DNA from: Brachionus koreanus
Taxonomy: Eukaryota; Rotifera; Eurotatoria; Ploima; Brachionidae
Direction: 5' to 3'
DNA length: 32,763 nt
NCBI GenBank assembly: GCA_016987375.1
Contig: PJRA01000444.1
Span: forward strand, 5,631-38,393
In this document: in pieces, positions 30,998-32,763 of the stretch
Layout: the number at the start of each line of letters is the position of its first letter
How positions within the stretch are numbered: position 1 is the stretch's first letter
Translations under genes and position numbers: made by a program
The notes under the pieces: generated by a model
Database searches by the model: none
What the model was told of the DNA's origin: nothing
Seen by the model: the letters and a program-made list of their open reading frames with translations, nothing else

Positions 30998-32763
30998 TCA
31001 ATTGATTGTTTGTTCGGCCCGTGACTCCTTGGCTCTATTGATATACACATTCAACAATTTAAGCTTACTCGAGCTCAAATGAACAAGGTGATCGCGTAGT
31101 CCCTCGCCAATAGTCATGTACAAGCTTACTAAACAGAACACAGACGCTTTTCTAACGGGACTGTGCGGACTGTCCCATGCGTGCAATAGAGCCGGCAGTA
31201 TGTCATGCAATAGACGATTGCCCATCTCTTGGCTCATTTGTTCGACTGATTTTTGGAGCATGCGAATGGCTATCAAATTTCTTGGATACTCGGCTTGTTC
31301 AATAATGGGCTTTAGGACACGCGATGTTGACTCGGGCGGCAAACAACGCGCTGCCGTATAAATAACATCTTCGACAAGCTTGTACAATTCGTTTTGCGGC
31401 GTTTCTTTATAATTGCTGAACAATTTAATTATGGTCAGCTCAATGTAGTCCTTGAATTCTTTGTAATGAAACTGAAGTAATTCTCTAAGACAAAGCAATG
31501 TTTGTATGTCAATCGATTGATCGACACTGTTCTCATTTGAAGTGGACATGTGCTCCAAATACTGGAATAGATAGAGTAGTACGTTTTTGAAATTGTCTTC
31601 CCATTTGGACTCGGGCCGATTGCCGGCCTTGATCAGCTCGGTCAAGTCTTTCATTGCTTTTAGTTTGTCACTTGCGGACGATGGCACACTATTGTTGCTG
31701 TTGCTGTTGCTGTTGTTTGTCTGATTATTCGGATTTAGAATGTTCAAAATTTGTGTTATGCTCGGCAGTTTGCTGCTTGAGCTTATTGACGATGTGGCAC
31801 CGTCTGAGTCCGAATCGGCGTCCACATTGCTCTGCACTCCACTGTCCTTTGACAATGTGTCTAATTTATTCGGCTTGTAAAAATTGGCACCGTTCATATT
31901 CAAATTGTGTATGTCTTTGATCACATGACTCAATTGGGCCGAATTTTCGCTCATGTAATCGCTAAAAAATTGACTTGCTGGCTTAATTAATTTGGATGAC
32001 ATGTTGGCATGTGCAGTTGGACTTTTTTTAACTGTTCGTTGACTGTTTGACTCGGCATTTATGTTCAAATTTTTCATGTGTTGTTTGAGCACTTCGGTGC
32101 ATGTTTGTTGAATGTTGACGGGCATTTCGTTCATTAGCATGGAAAATTCGCTTGTGTTCAAATTGAACAAGCCAATGATGACTGCTTGAGAGGCTCGTCT
32201 CGCCTCTTGACTCTTCGGATCGGACGTTAGAGCGACAACGCGGGTCAACGCTGTCTTAAATTCTTCGTTTATTTGAAAGTCAACCGGCTCCATTAAACAT
32301 ATAATGTCTTGTAAATACTTTAGAATGGCCACTTTCCACTTTGGATTGCGGTCGTTGCTTGTTTGTGTCAGTGCGTTTGTCAATACTTTAAATTGATGTT
32401 CGATGTCGAACGAACAACGAATCGCTTCGAGACAAGTGCACAATTTTGAGTACAAGTTTTGTGACGTTTCTAGGCCCAAACGATGCAACAATTTTGGCAA
32501 TAGAACGCTGAGCCAATCTTTGAGATCTGTCTTGTTTACACGTATGAACATGTCAAGTGTTTCCATGAATGTGCCAAACACTTTGTTGTTATTTTCGCTG
32601 AACAACTTGCTGAATATGTCACAAAGACGTCTTAGCTCTTGTCTTGTGAAAAGACGATTTGACTGCATCATCAGCTTTATGTTAGCTAGGCCGTCTCGTT
32701 TCTCATTCCATTGATTGCTATTCAGCAATGTAATTGTTTCGTTCATTTCCTTTGTGGCAAAAA
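30998..32763 (-). CDS. CLASP: CLASP (CLIP-associating protein), C-terminal part, runs off the window
   Basis: The frame stays open to the right edge (residues ATKE precede the ATG at 32746), so this is the 3' part of a longer gene. The visible ~587 residues begin with a TOG/HEAT domain: LLNSNQWNEKRDGL, LRRLCDIFSKLF, then DLKDWLSVLLPKLLHRLG, matching CLASP TOG3. A Ser/Asn-rich linker follows (about 240-355). The C-terminal CLIP-interacting domain ends with AWDSPHSPVRKASVFCLVSL and SSKLKLLNVYINRAKESR, the typical CLASP ending. CLASPs bind microtubule plus ends, promote rescue, and act at kinetochores, the cell cortex and the Golgi. The first TOG domains and the SxIP region should lie beyond 32763. 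The ATG at 32746 is probably internal. Confidence 0.92.
   Translation of the reverse strand, partial: FATKEMNETITLLNSNQWNEKRDGLANIKLMMQSNRLFTRQELRRLCDIFSKLFSENNNKVFGTFMETLDMFIRVNKTDLKDWLSVLLPKLLHRLGLETSQNLYSKLCTCLEAIRCSFDIEHQFKVLTNALTQTSNDRNPKWKVAILKYLQDIICLMEPVDFQINEEFKTALTRVVALTSDPKSQEARRASQAVIIGLFNLNTSEFSMLMNEMPVNIQQTCTEVLKQHMKNLNINAESNSQRTVKKSPTAHANMSSKLIKPASQFFSDYMSENSAQLSHVIKDIHNLNMNGANFYKPNKLDTLSKDSGVQSNVDADSDSDGATSSISSSSKLPSITQILNILNPNNQTNNSNSNSNNSVPSSASDKLKAMKDLTELIKAGNRPESKWEDNFKNVLLYLFQYLEHMSTSNENSVDQSIDIQTLLCLRELLQFHYKEFKDYIELTIIKLFSNYKETPQNELYKLVEDVIYTAARCLPPESTSRVLKPIIEQAEYPRNLIAIRMLQKSVEQMSQEMGNRLLHDILPALLHAWDSPHSPVRKASVFCLVSLYMTIGEGLRDHLVHLSSSKLKLLNVYINRAKESRAEQTIN

Noticed and set aside
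1..32763. tRNA, rRNA, CRISPR or bacterial operon features
   Set aside because: I saw no tRNA B-box with a matching acceptor stem, no rRNA-like segment and no spaced repeat array; the DNA is intron-bearing and eukaryotic.

Overview
The window is eukaryotic nuclear DNA from an animal. It is visibly AT-rich, and its introns are short: most are 55-230 nt with GT..AG ends and a T-rich acceptor, and the two long ones are about 700 and 1,000 nt. The standard genetic code fits every gene. The protein set is metazoan: an XK-related scramblase, latrophilin, neuronal calcium sensor, CLASP, RSBN1/KDM9 and ARL6IP5. A complete FBXL13/DRC6 gene and a small protein that looks like a ciliary microtubule protein suggest motile cilia or flagella. 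I favour a small-genome ciliated invertebrate, possibly a rotifer, but this is an inference from gene content and style, not a sequence match.

Layout. Two genes are on the + strand: an intronless XK-related gene (92-2212) and the twelve-exon FBXL13/DRC6 gene (3355-7256). The other genes are on the - strand: ARL6IP5-like PRA1-family (7453-8121, tail-to-tail with FBXL13), intronless RSBN1/KDM9 (9498-11288), a three-exon neuronal calcium sensor (12480-13796), a two-exon small protein with a repeated T-I-S-E-Y-K motif (14635-15061), a latrophilin-type adhesion GPCR (17777-23406), and the 3' part of a CLASP gene that runs off the right edge (30998-32763). Between latrophilin and CLASP lies about 7.6 kb of AT-rich DNA with microsatellites, a decayed LINE fragment and a cluster of hairpins. 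Upstream of the small-protein gene there is a Tc1/mariner transposase remnant at about 17.2-17.4 kb.

Main results. (1) In latrophilin, two neighbouring exons (21936-22054 and 21602-21708) each encode the C-terminal half of the SUEL lectin domain. They share start and end phases. Using either one keeps frame, and using both creates a frameshift and an early stop. This is the pattern of mutually exclusive exons, and only one of them carries the canonical DPC lectin motif. (2) In FBXL13/DRC6, the linker before the F-box is built from three in-frame microexons of 6, 12 and 24 nt. Both are gene models read by eye from splice sites and reading frame and need transcript support.

The genes do not form an operon or a shared pathway. 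FBXL13 and the small protein are plausibly axonemal. XK-related, latrophilin and the calcium sensor are membrane or signalling proteins. CLASP is a microtubule regulator and RSBN1 is a chromatin enzyme.
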